This document shows positions 1-11,454 of a stretch of 64,000 nt of DNA, in pieces; within the stretch, counting starts at the first letter, position 1; each line of letters begins with the position of its first letter. The stretch covers positions 2,541,001 through 2,605,000 of the forward strand of contig JAWHQI010000305.1 of the NCBI GenBank assembly GCA_033032865.1, in the 5' to 3' direction. The DNA comes from Dactylorhiza incarnata (taxonomy: Eukaryota; Streptophyta; Magnoliopsida; Asparagales; Orchidaceae). The notes below the pieces were generated by a model. The model searched no databases. It saw only the letters and a list, made by a program, of their open reading frames with translations, and was not told where the DNA came from. Both the position numbers and the translations under genes were made by a program.

Positions 1-1350
1 TGGAGAGATACAAGGCCCGGTTGGTGGCCCGTGGTTTTCAGTAGAAGCACGGTTGGGACTATGATGAGACCTTCGCTCCTGTGGCTCACATGAATACTAT
101 CAGGACCCTCATTGCTGTTGCATCCATCCATCAGTGGTCCTTGTTTTAGCTGGATGTGAAGAATGCTTTTCTTCACGGTGACTTGTAATAGGAGGTGTAC
201 ATGCTTCCTCCCCCAGGCCTCTCTACCGCTCCTGGTCTTGTCTATCGTCTCCGTCGAGCACTTTATGGTCTCAAACAGGCTCCTCGATCCTGGTTTGAAC
301 GCTTTAGTTCAACAGTTCTTGCAGCCGGTTTTCAGCCTAATCACTATGATCTAGCTCTGTTTTTCTACTCTTCATCACGAGGTCGGACTCTTCTCCTGTT
401 ATATGTGGACGACATGATTATTACTGGCAACGATGCCTCCCATGTTGAGTTTGTCAAGCATCAACTTGAGCAGCAGTTTCAGATGACTGATCTTGACACA
501 CTGAGTTACTTCTTGGGCATCGAGTTCTCTGTTACTCCTACTGGCTACCAGTTATCACAGCAACGCTACACCTCAAAGTTACTGGCCCGTGATGCACTGT
601 CCGACTCTCGCACTGCTGCTACTCCCATGGAGCTCCACCTTCAGCTGCGTCCGGATGAGGGCTCTCTATTCGTCCGACACGATACCGCCATCTGGTTGGG
701 AGCCTAGTTTACCTCACCATTACTAGACCTGACGTTGCCTTTGTTGTTCATGTGTTGAGTCAGTTTTTGAGTGCTCCCATATCAGTTCACTACGCTCACC
801 TGCTGTGTGTTCTCCAGTATCTTCGTGCTACTATGACTCGTGGCCTATTGTACCCCCGCAGTAGCTATCTCCAGTTCCAGGCATATTCCTATGTTATATG
901 GGTCAGTGATCCTGTTGATCGTCGTTCTGTCACTGGTTTTTGTCTCTTCTTGGGTTCTTCTCTCATCGCCTGGAAACCCAAGAAGCAGAATAGCGTTTCT
1001 CGCTCTAGCACAGAGGCAGAGCTTCGTGCCATGGCCACTACAACTGAGGATATTGTTTGGCTTCGTTGGTTGCTTGTTGATCTTGGTGCTGCTCCTTCTG
1101 ATCCTACCACTCTCTATTGTGATAACACCGGGGCTATCCAGATTACCCTGAATCCATCCAAGCATTCGCTTTCCAAGCACATCGGCGTTGATGCCTTCTT
1201 TCTTCGTGATCAGCACATTCAGGGTACTCTTGTTCCTCAGTATGTTCTCACCGAGCTCCAACTTGCCAATCTGCTCAACAAGCCTTAGACTCGCGCTCAA
1301 CAAGAGTTTCTTCTCTCCAAACTCTCGATGTATGATCCCCCGTGAGTTTG
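1..1350 (+). pseudogene. Ty1/copia pol remnant (RT to RNase H)
   Basis: Decayed 3' part of a copia polyprotein that enters from the left window edge. The frame at 195-707 carries reverse transcriptase motifs: YGLKQAPRSW, the catalytic YVDDMIITG at about 400-425, and YFLGIEF. The frame at 752-1288 carries RNase H motifs: SVTGFCLFLG, SRSSTEAELRAM, YCDNTGAI, SKH and LANLLNKP, the last close to the usual A-D-x-x-T-K end. The reading frame breaks near 180 (stop) and near 710-750 (frameshift), so no functional protein is possible. Gag, protease and integrase lie outside the window. A purine-rich tract follows directly, as expected just upstream of a 3' LTR, but no clear LTR can be defined after it. 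Confidence 0.85.
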
Positions 1351-1372
1351 AGGGGGGGGGGGGGGGGGGGGG
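1342..1372 (+). repeat. Polypurine tract with 21-G homopolymer
   Basis: GTGAGTTTGA followed by 21 consecutive G (1352-1372), immediately after the stop of the copia RNase H remnant. It sits where the polypurine tract that primes plus-strand synthesis is expected. The canonical tract has about 5-8 G, so this one has expanded. The next bases are TAGATG, not TG. Confidence 0.6.
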
Positions 1373-2039
1373 TAGATGAACCACGCATCAACTCGGCTTC
1401 GTAAGTAAATCTAACAGATGTAAAGATATAATAAGACGTACCAATGAAATTATACTTTATAAACAAATATGCAATCAGGACCACACATTACCATGTGTAA
1501 CATGATCGAACAGAACACAAAGATTGACATTCTTTTTATTAGAGAAGTTGGATAATGGATTGATTTGCACTCATGTGATTACTCGACATCACCCTAATGC
1601 TCTTGCTAAATGATTAGTTTGACATTTCAAATAATTGTGTCCAAGTTGAGAACAAAGGATATCTATTCACCAATTTGAAGTGCGATGTGGGAAACAGGGA
1701 TAACATAGGCATTTCTGTGATTTATCAATTATGTCCTGCAATGCCTTAATTTAAAGCACAACTCTTTAGCAGCAAAGGAAGGAACAAAGAGGGGGAGAGA
1801 TCCATGATCCAACTTTAAAAGCTTGAAGCAAAAAAACTCAAGGCGCATCTCGGGCTAATAGACTCACAATCAACGAAGGAGAAGAATCACTGTAGAAGGA
1901 GGATTGAAGAATCTATTGTGGTAGGGAAAGAGAGGCTCATTGTCAACAAAGGAGGGACCGTTGCTCCCTCGGAAAGAAGGATCCAAACATCTTGAGAAGA
2001 AGTTAGATTTATTTAGGAGTAGTACACTCATTTGTGCGA
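1373..2039. other. Unassigned intergenic or LTR-derived sequence
   Basis: No coding motif or repeat boundary recognised. The stretch may contain the decayed 3' LTR of the copia remnant to its left. A purine-rich tract lies near 1789-1801 but has no matching LTR start. Confidence 0.3.
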
Positions 2040-2271
2040 CAGTCAGAGTGTGATCACCTTGAGAACCTCACATTCTACTTGAGATCCAAACACATTGATA
2101 CGCCATCTCATTGGATGCATGATATATTGGAGCAAGCGTTGGATTTGCAAAAGGTACTCATGGATGATAACAAAGCAGTCATGCCCACTAAAACCGCGCC
2201 GAGGGGAAAGTTCGAGCATTGTGCGGATCACTTGCATGGAGATCTCCTCCACATAGGTGAAGGAGGAGAAT
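2040..2271 (+). pseudogene. Ty1/copia RNase H C-terminus plus polypurine tract
   Basis: A short frame reads LRSKHIDTPSHWMHDILEQ ... DDNKAVMPTKTAPRGKFE. It aligns with the C-terminal end of plant copia RNase H, which has the pattern KHID-x-x-x-HW-x-R-D ... DDN-x-ADMxTK-x-x-PRGKFE. It is followed by GAAGGAGGAGAAT, a plausible polypurine tract, and then an LTR starting with TG at 2272. Everything upstream in the polyprotein is missing or unrecognisable. The open frame runs on into the LTR to 2531, but that extension is not coding. Confidence 0.55.
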
Positions 2272-3218
2272 TGTTAGGCGTGTTTCACATCCTATGCGGA
2301 GAGAGTCGCTTGTGTTCGAGGCCAAGTTCTGTTTTTAATCTTCGAGCAAGAGAGGCGGTGAACTTGGAGCATGTCTGGCTCAGTTCTCCCTTTTCATCAA
2401 TCCGTGGAGCAGCTGTCTCAAAGATTTGTGACAAGACACTGCTGTTGTCAAGATCCACTATGGTAGGACATCGTCACTATCTTTGTGGACCAAAATCTCG
2501 GAGTTCTTTTGTTGGACGTGAGTTAGTTTGATCTGTATCTTGTTCTTCCTGAGCAGTGAAGCAATTAGAAGCTTTGTCCAATCAGAAGAGTTGGATTGCT
2601 ATTGGTAGCAAAGCATGAACCAAATCACCATATGAAAGCCTTGCTTTCTGCTGAACATAAATCTGAGAAGAGTTATCTCAGATTGAAGGAGTCTTCTTAG
2701 GAGATTCCTCTTCGGATTGGAAGCGAATCTGTGTAGCCGTGACGTTGTTTTTGTAACCCGGTAAACATTGTGTGTCGACATGTGGAGCTGCACTACCAAA
2801 GAGGATCACATTTGGAGGAGTGGTAGTTATCCATGGATATCTTTTGGAGAGGATCACATTGATGTGTGCATTCGCCATTGTTGATAGCTCATACTTATTA
2901 TTTTATTTTGTGAATCTTTTATTAGTAGAGCGGTTGTAATCATATTGAGTATCAGTTGGAAAGCCAATTGTATGCATATTTGTGTAATCTTTTATTACCC
3001 TAATACCATTTGTGTCCGCTTTCCGGGTTAGACTCCGATCGTCCCGTGTTTTTCTCCCCCCAAAAAATCTGTGTCAATTTATTTATGTGCTTGTTGTTTG
3101 TGTGCCGTTATGCGCTTTGCTCAAGTGCATCACCCGCCAAGTTTTTTTCCAGCTTATCAGGCCTGGGTTTTGCAAAAAACCCACAACCTTTTCCTCTTAA
3201 CCATCCGGAGATGCATCA
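2272..3218 (+). repeat. LTR, about 947 bp, between polypurine tract and PBS
   Basis: Starts TGTTAGGCGT after a purine tract and ends GATGCATCA just before a priming site at 3221. It therefore serves as a 3' LTR to the copia tail on its left and as a 5' LTR to what follows. No second copy is visible in the window. It may instead be two LTR fragments joined at a point I cannot locate. Confidence 0.5.
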
Positions 3219-3220
3219 TT

Positions 3221-3233
3221 TGGTATCAGAGAT
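3221..3233 (+). other. Primer-binding site (initiator-Met tRNA)
   Basis: TGGTATCAGAGAT is complementary to the 3' end of plant initiator methionine tRNA with one mismatch. It lies 2 bases after the LTR end. The internal sequence that follows is cut by element B at 3257-3261 and appears to resume at 25262 with a decayed gypsy-type gag. Confidence 0.6.
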
Positions 3234-3261
3234 AGATTGATTAGGGATAAGAGGCAAAGTT

Positions 3262-3628
3262 TGTTAAAATAGAAGAAAGAAGGTGTAAGCTGAAGAGGCA
3301 AAGCAAGCAGAGCCATCGGAGTAGCTGTGGCGCTCCTACAACACCTCAATTTGCGTGAAAGAAGGCGTGCAGATAAAGACACGGCTTTAGACCTGCAGAG
3401 AAGAAACACCACCCATTAGAAAGGCACAACTCTAAATGGTAGCCTTGTTTCATTTCTATATTAATGCTTGTGTAGTCCCAAGACAAAAAAGATGTTATTA
3501 TTACCAAGAAATATTTTGAGCGTGATGTTATGAGATTGCTGCTTTGCGTGTGTACACCATAATAAGACAAAAGTTATCATTTTTCTACCATTGATATTTT
3601 GTGTATTATCTTTTCAATTTTGTTATTA
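3262..3628 (+). repeat. 5' LTR of copia element B
   Basis: Starts TGTTAAAAT and ends at TGTTATTA, where the 3' copy has TGTTATCA, so the terminal CA has mutated. The copies are clearly homologous (367 and 355 bp) but differ by many substitutions and small indels. This agrees with an old insertion. Confidence 0.85.
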
Positions 3629-3629
3629 G

Positions 3630-3645
3630 TGGTATCAGAGCATGG
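3630..3645 (+). other. Primer-binding site of element B
   Basis: TGGTATCAGAGCATGG, complementary to initiator-Met tRNA and directly downstream of the 5' LTR. Confidence 0.85.
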
Positions 3646-3649
3646 AACC

Positions 3650-4109
3650 AAAAGTGGTTTTACATATTTGTTTTCAACTGTGCCAATATTCAATGGCGAG
3701 TTATATGAATATTGGGCCATGCAGATTAAGACGCTATTTATATCCCAAGGCTTGTGGTCGATTGTTCAAAATGGTGTACCAGCAATAACAACTTTAACTA
3801 CTGTTACAGAAGCAACATTGATGACTCAAGCAGAAAATTTTCAAAGAGATGCAAAAGCCCTTCTCTTCATACAACAAGGAGTTAGTAACACAATTTTCAA
3901 GAATAATGGCAGCAGAAACTGCACATAAAGCATGGGAAATATACTGCAAACTGAATACAAGGGCTCACCTCAGGTATAGCTATAAAATTACAAACTTGTT
4001 GGCGAGATTTTGACAAATTACTTATGAAAGGAGAGAAAGCACAAAATTTTCTTGCTAGAGCAACCTTCATCGTAAATCCAATTATGCACTTGGGGGATAC
4101 CATAGAAGA
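3650..4109 (+). pseudogene. gag remnant of copia element B
   Basis: The frame at about 3660-3928 reads FNGELYEYWAMQIKTLFISQ and LWSIVQNG, typical of the UBN2/DUF4219 N-terminal gag region of plant copia elements. A later frame reads NFLARATFIVNPIMHLGDTIED, the conserved mid-gag segment. A frameshift lies near 3900. The sequence stops at GAAGA (4105-4109), the target site of element C, and resumes at 14842 with GAAGATAATCTTAAG. The gag C-terminus and zinc knuckle are absent. Confidence 0.75.
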
Positions 4110-4229
4110 TGTGGAATTAGGGCTTCTCTTCATCATTACACATACATACAATATATATACCTCTACAGTTCTCTAAATGCACACCACACCACACCTAAAC
4201 GCACACCACACCTCTAATACACGCCAACA
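4110..4229 (-). repeat. 3' LTR of element C
   Basis: 120 bp, reading TGTTGGCGTGTATTAG ... AATTCCACA on the minus strand. It differs from the 5' copy by an AATATATA-type indel and a few substitutions. Confidence 0.9.
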
Positions 4230-4419
4230 CTCCTCAAGGTGGGTGAAGGATATTTACTAAACCCATCTTGTCAGAATTTCTAATCATATCCTTCGAGCTA
4301 AGACCTTTGGTCAAACAATATGCGGTCTGATCATTGCTCGCAATGTAACTAAGCTCCAGTAGCCCACTGTCCAGCTTCTCTTTTATGAAGAACCTATTAA
4401 TCTCGGTATGCTTGGTTTT

Positions 4420-7291
4420 ATCATGTTGAATTGGATTGTTTGCAATACTGATAGCTGTCTGGCTGTCACACTACAACTTCATTTTATCCCCTCGATCCAA
4501 TTTCAGCTCAATCAACATTCCCTTTAGCCACAGAAGTTCAGCAACCTCCAATGCCATAGCTCTGTATTCTGCTTCTGCTGTCGATCTGGCCACCACTGAT
4601 TGCTTCTTGCTCTTCCAGGAGACCAAGTTGCCTCCTACAAATATGTAATAGCCTGAGGTGGATCTCTTGTCGTCTATACGACTTGCCCAATCAGAGTCAC
4701 AGTAGCCCTCAATCTTCATGTGCCCGTTCCTTCTGAATAACAGCCCCTTTCCAGGGGCAGTCTTCAAGTATCGAAGGATCTGATGCACAATATCCATGCG
4801 GCCCTTCCTAGGGTCATGCATATAGTGGCTTACCACGCTCACTGCAAAGGAAATGTCCAGATGCGTGTGGCTCAAGTAAAGCAGCTTCCCAACTAGTTTC
4901 TGGTACATCTCTCGATCGACTGGTTCACCTGCCTCATCATCCAGTTTACACTTCTGATCGATTGGTGTTGCAGCAGGCCTGCACCCCAACATCCCTGCCT
5001 TTGTTAGGAGATCCAAGGCATACCTCCTTTGGGACAGAATAATTCCTTTGCACCATAGGCAATCTCAATCCCAAGGAAATACCTTAACAAATCCAAATCA
5101 TTTACCTCGAACTCCTTTCCCAACGCCTTCATGGGGCGAACGATCTCCTGCTCATCGTCCCCTGTGATGATCATGTCATCCACATACACCGCAAGTATAG
5201 TGATGTGGTGACCTTCATTTTTCCTGAAGAACACCGTGTGATCAACATTGATCTGCGGTATCCCATCCCAATCATGGTCTTCCTGAATCGGTCAAACCAC
5301 GCACGGGGAGACTGCTTCAAGCCATAGAGGGACTTCTTCAGTCTACAGACTCTGCCTTCAGTCTCAGCTGTGCCAAACCCCGATGGTATCTCCATGTACA
5401 CCTACTCCGCTAGATCTCCATGAAGAAACACATTCTTCACATCTAGTTGATGCAACCTCCATCCACCATTCGTTGCCAAGTTTATCAGAGTTCGGACAGT
5501 GCTCATCTTAGCCACGGGTGCAATGTCTCGTCGTAATCAATGTCATAAGTCTGACTATACCCCTTTGCGACCAATCGAGCCTTATAGTTCTCGACAAGAC
5601 CATCCGAGTTCTGCTTCATAGTGAAAACCCACTTGCACCCGACAATCCTCTTGTTCTTTGGTAGGTGTGTCAGCTCCCAGGTCTTGTTCTTCTCAAGAGC
5701 TCTCATCTCCTCCTTCATTGCTGCTTGCCATTTTGGATCAGTTTTACAACCTGCCAATTGTTAGGTACAATAATACTATCCCAAGATGCAATGAATGCTC
5801 CATGAGAAGAAGAAATATTATCGTAGGAGACAAAAGAAGCAAGGTCCCAACCATATCTGTCCGGAGGGTTGCCCACATTACTGCGAGTAGTCCGCTGGAC
5901 CGCGGTAGTAGGAGATGGAGGAGTAGAAGGAATGATCTCACCAGAAAATGACTGCGGTGCTCTAGGAGTAAAGACTGGCGTAGACAAGGGACTAGGCACT
6001 GGCATTCTAGGCACAAGTACTGGTTCAGCAGTCCGTTTCCCTTTCCTATGATATGTAAGCAGTTCCCTCTGAGCCGTAGGCCTCACGCCTCTCACTTGCT
6101 CCTCATTACTCCCATTCTCCTCCACTGATCCTTCATGCCATACTTCCAGATCTGTCACCAAACTCTCCCTCTCTCGCCTCATACTTTCGGTATTTGACAA
6201 TTCTGGTATGTGTTGGGCCTCCTCCTATCGGTAGTATTGTTCCAGCTCTCTGAAGTGGGCATCCAGGCTCACAAAACTTCTCTTCTCCACTGGGCTCCAA
6301 CACACGTACCCCTTCTGAGATCAGAGTAGCCCACAAAGATACACTTGAGTGCCTTCGCATCAAGTTTTCCAACACTCGGTCTGTTGTCCTTCACGAAGCA
6401 CACACAACCGAAAACTTTAATTGGAAGCATACCTCCATTATGTCCCTGCAACTTCTAACACGGGGATTTCCACTCGAGAATACGTGATGACATTCTGTTG
6501 ATCAATTGTGTTGTTAACACAGCATATTCCCATAAACTTTGAGGGACTTTCATGTGGAGCATCATACTCCTTGCCACCTCCATCAGCTGCCTGTTTTTTC
6601 TCTCCGCCACGCCATTCTGTGCAGGTGTGTATGCACACGTGGTCTGATGCAGTATCCCTGGATTGATAGGTACTCTGCCAATGCCCTATTAGTGTACTCT
6701 GTTCCATTATCCGACTTTAATACCTTTATCATTATGCCGTACTGTGTTTGGACATACTTATGGAAATCCCGAAGATATGTAAAAACATCACTTTTACTTT
6801 TCATCAGATATAACCAAGTGACACGCGAGGCGCAATCGATAAATGTCACAAAGTATTTATAGCCATTCAAAAAACTTACGGCACAAAGCCCCCAAACGTC
6901 AGAATGCACAATATCAAAAAAAGGAATAGCTCATCCGTCTCGTGCTAACATAAGAGCTCCTAGTAAGCTTGCCTAAGTCGCATGCATCCCATACAAGTTT
7001 ATGTTGATTTATTTTTTGAAACAATAAAGGAAATAGTCTGGCTAATGTGCCGAACGAAGAATGTTCCAAACGCTGGTGATGTAGTAGAAACATATCCTCT
7101 GCACTCATCTTCGTTCCTCCTACTTCTGTCTCCTTCGCCATAGATATAAGAGCTGCATCCAATCCTTCCCGATCAAAATACCATAACCCGTCATGCAGAG
7201 TCCCAGTCCCAAGTATCCGCCTCATCCCTTTCTCGTGGAAGGTCGCCATGGGAATATCAAAATAAATGACACATTTTAGCTGAAGGATTAT
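4420..7291 (-). pseudogene. pol remnant of element C (integrase, RT, RNase H)
   Basis: Minus-strand pieces in order. The GAG-pre-integrase segment (7249-6914) reads HDGLWYFDREG. The integrase core (6909-6583) reads HSDVWGLC, FVTFIDCASRVTWLY and KSDNGTEY. The integrase tail (6451-6269) reads KVFGCVCFVKDNR and KCIFVGYSD. A low-complexity linker (6200-5715) follows. RT (5757-5004) contains NKTWELTHLPK, YGLKQSPRAWFDRF and YVDDMIITGDD. RNase H (5016-4471) contains YCDSDWASRIDDKRSTSGYY and STAEAEYRAMA. Catalytic motifs are largely recognisable, but the polyprotein is split into at least seven frames. The integrase glutamate region near 6600 is frameshifted. Non-functional. Confidence 0.85.
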
Positions 7292-7296
7292 GGAAC

Positions 7297-8856
7297 TGAA
7301 AGTATCTAGTTGCTACCTAAATCACCTAGAGGGGGGTGAATAGGTGACTTCTATGATTTTTATGCGGAATCAAAAACTTAAAAAAAAGCACACAGAAATC
7401 AAAAGAGCACACACAAACACAAGGATTTATAGTGGATCCCCGGAATGGGTACGTCCACTTTCCCGCCTCACCTATCTAGCACACCCGACCAGACTAGACT
7501 ACTTCACTATCTCAGATTAAAATAAACTTACAACTCGGAGTTAGCAACTCCTACAAGCTCGGAGAATAATCTCTCCTACAAACTCGGAGAACAATTCCTA
7601 CACTTGGAAGTAAAACTTCCTACAAGCTCGGAGAACAAACTCTCCTACAAACTCGGAGCCTCAACTCCTACACTCGGAAGTAAAACTTCCTACAAGCTCG
7701 GAGAGCAAACTCTCCTACAAAAATATTGTAAAAGGATTTTTACAAAACTTAGATTGAGAAACAATCTTCTGAAATCTCCTTGAGATTTAACTTATTCAGA
7801 TCTAAAAATAATAGATCTTCTTCTTCCTTGACTGAACTGAAAATCTGGATCTTGAAAGGAGGAAGAAGAAATCTTGTCTTTGTAGAACTGGATCTGAAAA
7901 CTTAGGAGTCAACTAGATCTGAAAGCAACCTTAGGAAATCAGAGATCAGAGATCTAGTTGAATCTTTTCTTCAAGAAGGATCGAGCAAGAACTTTGTCGG
8001 CAGCAGCAAAGACGATTTGCGAGAACGAAAAGGCTGACAGACGATTTTGCGATTCCTTTGAATAATGCACGATTATTAGGTTGAACAAAATACCCTTTAA
8101 GTATTTATAGATCTTTCTTTAACGGCTAGAAACTAGATTTAAGGTTTGAGCTCCACGTGTACTGTACATGGAGGAAACCTTAAAAAGGAAAGCCGGCTGC
8201 GATTTTGAACAAAACGCGCTCTGTCAGCATTCGTCGAATGAACTCGACCACTCGACGAATTTACTTCATCAATCGACGAAAATGACTTGGTAGAACGTTG
8301 AGACGGGAAGAAACTGCAGTTGAGAACATTCGTCGAGAGCACTCGACGAATTCATCGAGTGTTCTCGAGAAACCAGTAGGCCACTCGACGAATTCGTCGA
8401 GTGATCTCGAGTGAACACATTTTTATTCGACGAAAAGACTTGAAGTAATTCAAGAGATCTATCATGAAATCTCGACGCCGAATTCGTCGAGTCTTTTCGA
8501 GATGACTCGACGAATTCGTCGAGTCTTCTCTAGATGTCTCGATGAATTGACTTGGGATATTCTTCTTCCAGTCCTGCATCCAGCATTAACTCCATTTTGA
8601 CTCTTCCATAGTGTTTGAATATGAAGTACATCCCAATAGAGAGATTCCACATGAGTCAACACTTTGATCTACACAATGAGGGATTACATTGCATAGACAT
8701 GTGTTTATGATTCATTGAAACCTGACATTGGTTTGTACTTCGCAATTAATGTCCTGCAAACACACAACTAGAAAACCAAATCAAATACAAACTCAATTCA
8801 ACTTAGTTCAAGGGGACTTCTTCAAATCAAGGTAATTGTGGATACAATTCCGAACA
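7297..8856 (-). repeat. 3' LTR of element D with short internal repeats
   Basis: Contains a direct-repeat block (about 7525-7715) of alternating units around CTCCTACAAGCTCGGAGA. It also contains a block of near-palindromes (8215-8540) centred on the 16-bp perfect palindrome TCGACGAATTCGTCGA, as at 8385-8400 and 8507-8522. The same blocks recur in the 5' copy. Confidence 0.85.
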
Positions 8857-9183
8857 ATCTCCCACTATTTGAAGAAGTCAGAACCCTATATACTAAGTTG
8901 AATTGCACAGAGAATAAGTATAATATGAAATACATAGAGAGTTAAAGACTTAGCTTTTCAACCTTCTCTTCCCCTTTCAACTTCCTCTCCCCCTTTCTGA
9001 CTGCTTCAGATAGGAAAGTGAAAACATGACAGTTCAACAGGGTTCCCCCCTTAACAACTGCACTGGAGTCCTCATTTAGAAGTAGACTTTGAAAACATTG
9101 ATTCATCCCCCCCCAAACTTTTCTCCCCCTTAGAATTTCAGTGCTTAGACTGATTTCCTGAGCTTTTCTACAATTTTATTATA

Positions 9184-11390
9184 GACTTCTTGTTCCGGTC
9201 ATGTATCGAGAACATCCACTGTCCAAATGCCCGATAAGAGTTTTGGTTGGCCTTTGGACATACTTGCAAACACAGATTAATTATCCTTAGGAACTCAAAC
9301 GGATTTGGGTCCTAGGTTCCTAGTTAGACGACTACCACTTGGGTTGTTAATATTGCGAGTGGTCGTCCTTGCATTATTAACTAGTGGAGTCCTAGAATTT
9401 ATTGGATTAAACTAACAATCTATGGCGAAGTGACCAACTTTGCTACAACACTAACAGTCGAATCTGTTGTAACTTTTTTCCCTCTCCTGCTTAACTCTTT
9501 GAACGAGGGGTCTAACAGGAGCTACCGACTTGGAGGTAGAAGCCTTGTGATTGCAGCAAACACATGGCTCCTTCTCAAGTGGTTTCGTAGCAACAAATTT
9601 AACTTTTGGTGCTTTCTTTGCTGACGGTCCATGCACGAATGAACCATAGTCCTTGAAGACTATTTCTTCGTAAGGGGCTTTGAAAGCAGTCGTTCCGAAG
9701 TTTCGGGGACGGCTCCATCCTTGGTTATTCTTACTTGACTCAACGTGAGTTGGTCTCGTAAAGTGACCATATGATGTTTCAAAGTCATAGGTGTTCGTTG
9801 GAAAAACTACCTTCTTGAAGGAAGGTTGACTTTGAGCAGCCTTGCCCTTACCCTTAACGACTCTTCTCTTAGCAGCCTTACTTTTCTCGGTCACGTGACC
9901 GATACCGCTACCCTTCGCAGGGGCTGAGAAACCATTAATAAGAGGAATGATGGTCTTTGGCTTTGAGAAGCTTTCCACTAGCTTTCTCTCAACCACTAGC
10001 TTCCCTTCCAACTCAGTTATGGATTTCGCCTCCAGCTTTAATAGTTCAGCAGAGTTTTTAAGTTCATCTTTCAAGATTTGGACTTCATCTCTGAGAGGAG
10101 TCAATTTTTCAATTTCCTCCCTCAAATCTGATTCCACCGTCTTGAGAGATTCAATCTCTTTTGCTTGAGATCTGACTACCTTGCGACATTTGTCAAATCC
10201 CTTCAATAAGGCTCTATACTGAACCATTTGATCTGAGTCTTTCTCTGAAGAATAGCCTTCATTCGCATTGGATCCAGTTTTAGAATCAGAAAGAGGAGTG
10301 TTCGAGTTTACTTTCCCCTCATAAGGGGTATCGCAGTTATCCGAATCTGAATGAGCCATAAGCCCAAAATAGGCTTCATCATTTGAGCTTGACTCGTCTG
10401 AGTCGCTGTCTCTAAGAGTCTTCGACTTCTTAGCGATGAAGCTCTTTTCTTCTTTCCTCTTTCCTTTGAAGGATTTCTTCTCTCCTTCTTTTTGTATGGA
10501 CATTCAACACTCAATTGTCCTGTCTTATTGCAGCAATAACAAATAATATCAGTCGAGATATATTTATTAGGTTTTGATTTATACCTGTCGTTGTTGTATC
10601 CTTTCTTGTGATGTTCACCATCACGTCTTGATCTTCTGGAGTCAGAAGAGGAGGACTGATTTTTCATTTGTCTTGTCTTGCTCAACATTCTCTTGAATTG
10701 CTTGGAGAGTGAGGAGAACTCTCCATCTGACATTTCCGAGCTTGATGAGCAAGCCTCTGAGTCATCATGCATATCTGAGGACTGTCTCCTGACAGATGAC
10801 ATAGCTTTACCTCTTCTTGACCCTTTGGCCTTCAGTGCCACGGACTTCTCCCTTCCAGAAGTCGTGCAACCCTCTTCTTCAGCTTTTCTGATGCTCAACT
10901 TTAGCTCATGGGAAATAAGCTTCCCAAATAGAATCTGTGGCTCCATCGTAGCCAACTTACTGAATTCCCTGATAGCAATTGCCTTGGTATCCCATTCTTT
11001 CGTCAGGGATCTCAAGAATTTATCATTCAGTTCACCAACAGTGAATTCCCGATCATAGTTCCTTAGACCGTTGACGATCTTGAAGAACTTCTCATAAGTG
11101 TCAGAAATAGAGTCCCTTGGATCTTGCTTGAAAGCTTCGTATTCTTGATTTAACAAAGATTTTCGATCACCCCTTACTTCTTCTGTACCTTCCATCAAGA
11201 CGACAAGAGAATCCCACATCTCTTTAGCAGATTTGCAGTGGAAGAGATTCTGTAGCATAGAGTCATCCACAACACTGTCTATTATATTCTTCGTCTTCTT
11301 GTCCAAGGCGACAAGAACAATCTCGTCCTTTGTTAGATCAAGCATCTTCTTAGGAACTTGTACGACATGGTTGATTGTAGATGCTGTCAT
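9184..11390 (-). pseudogene. Long gag of element D with aborted protease
   Basis: Minus strand. Residues about 1-190 of the first frame (11390-10308) are a UBN2-type gag core: LFHCKSAKEMWDSL, SDTYEKFFKIVNGL and LRSLTKEWDTKAIAI. A basic, serine-rich stretch and a zinc knuckle CYCCNKTGQLSVEC follow. A frameshift near 10490 moves to the second frame (10503-9451). That frame has an acidic serine run, a predicted coiled coil (about residues 95-180, with heptad-like SLKTVESDLREEIEKL) and basic tracts. A second knuckle, CCSKVGHFAIDC, follows a stop near 9450. The last coding trace is HLDSGCSRYMTG at about 9195-9235, the retropepsin active-site motif. It ends at a stop, and 3' spacer sequence follows. 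The long coiled-coil gag recalls Sirevirus-like copia elements, but that assignment is tentative. Confidence 0.75.
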
Positions 11391-11454
11391 GGGAACATGA
11401 GGACCTTCTTCAACAATCTGAAAGATCCTTGGATCCTTGGATCGTTGACTTGGC

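Noticed and set aside
2034..2531. 165-codon frame as a host gene
   Set aside because: Its first third is a copia RNase H tail and the rest reads through a polypurine tract into an LTR.
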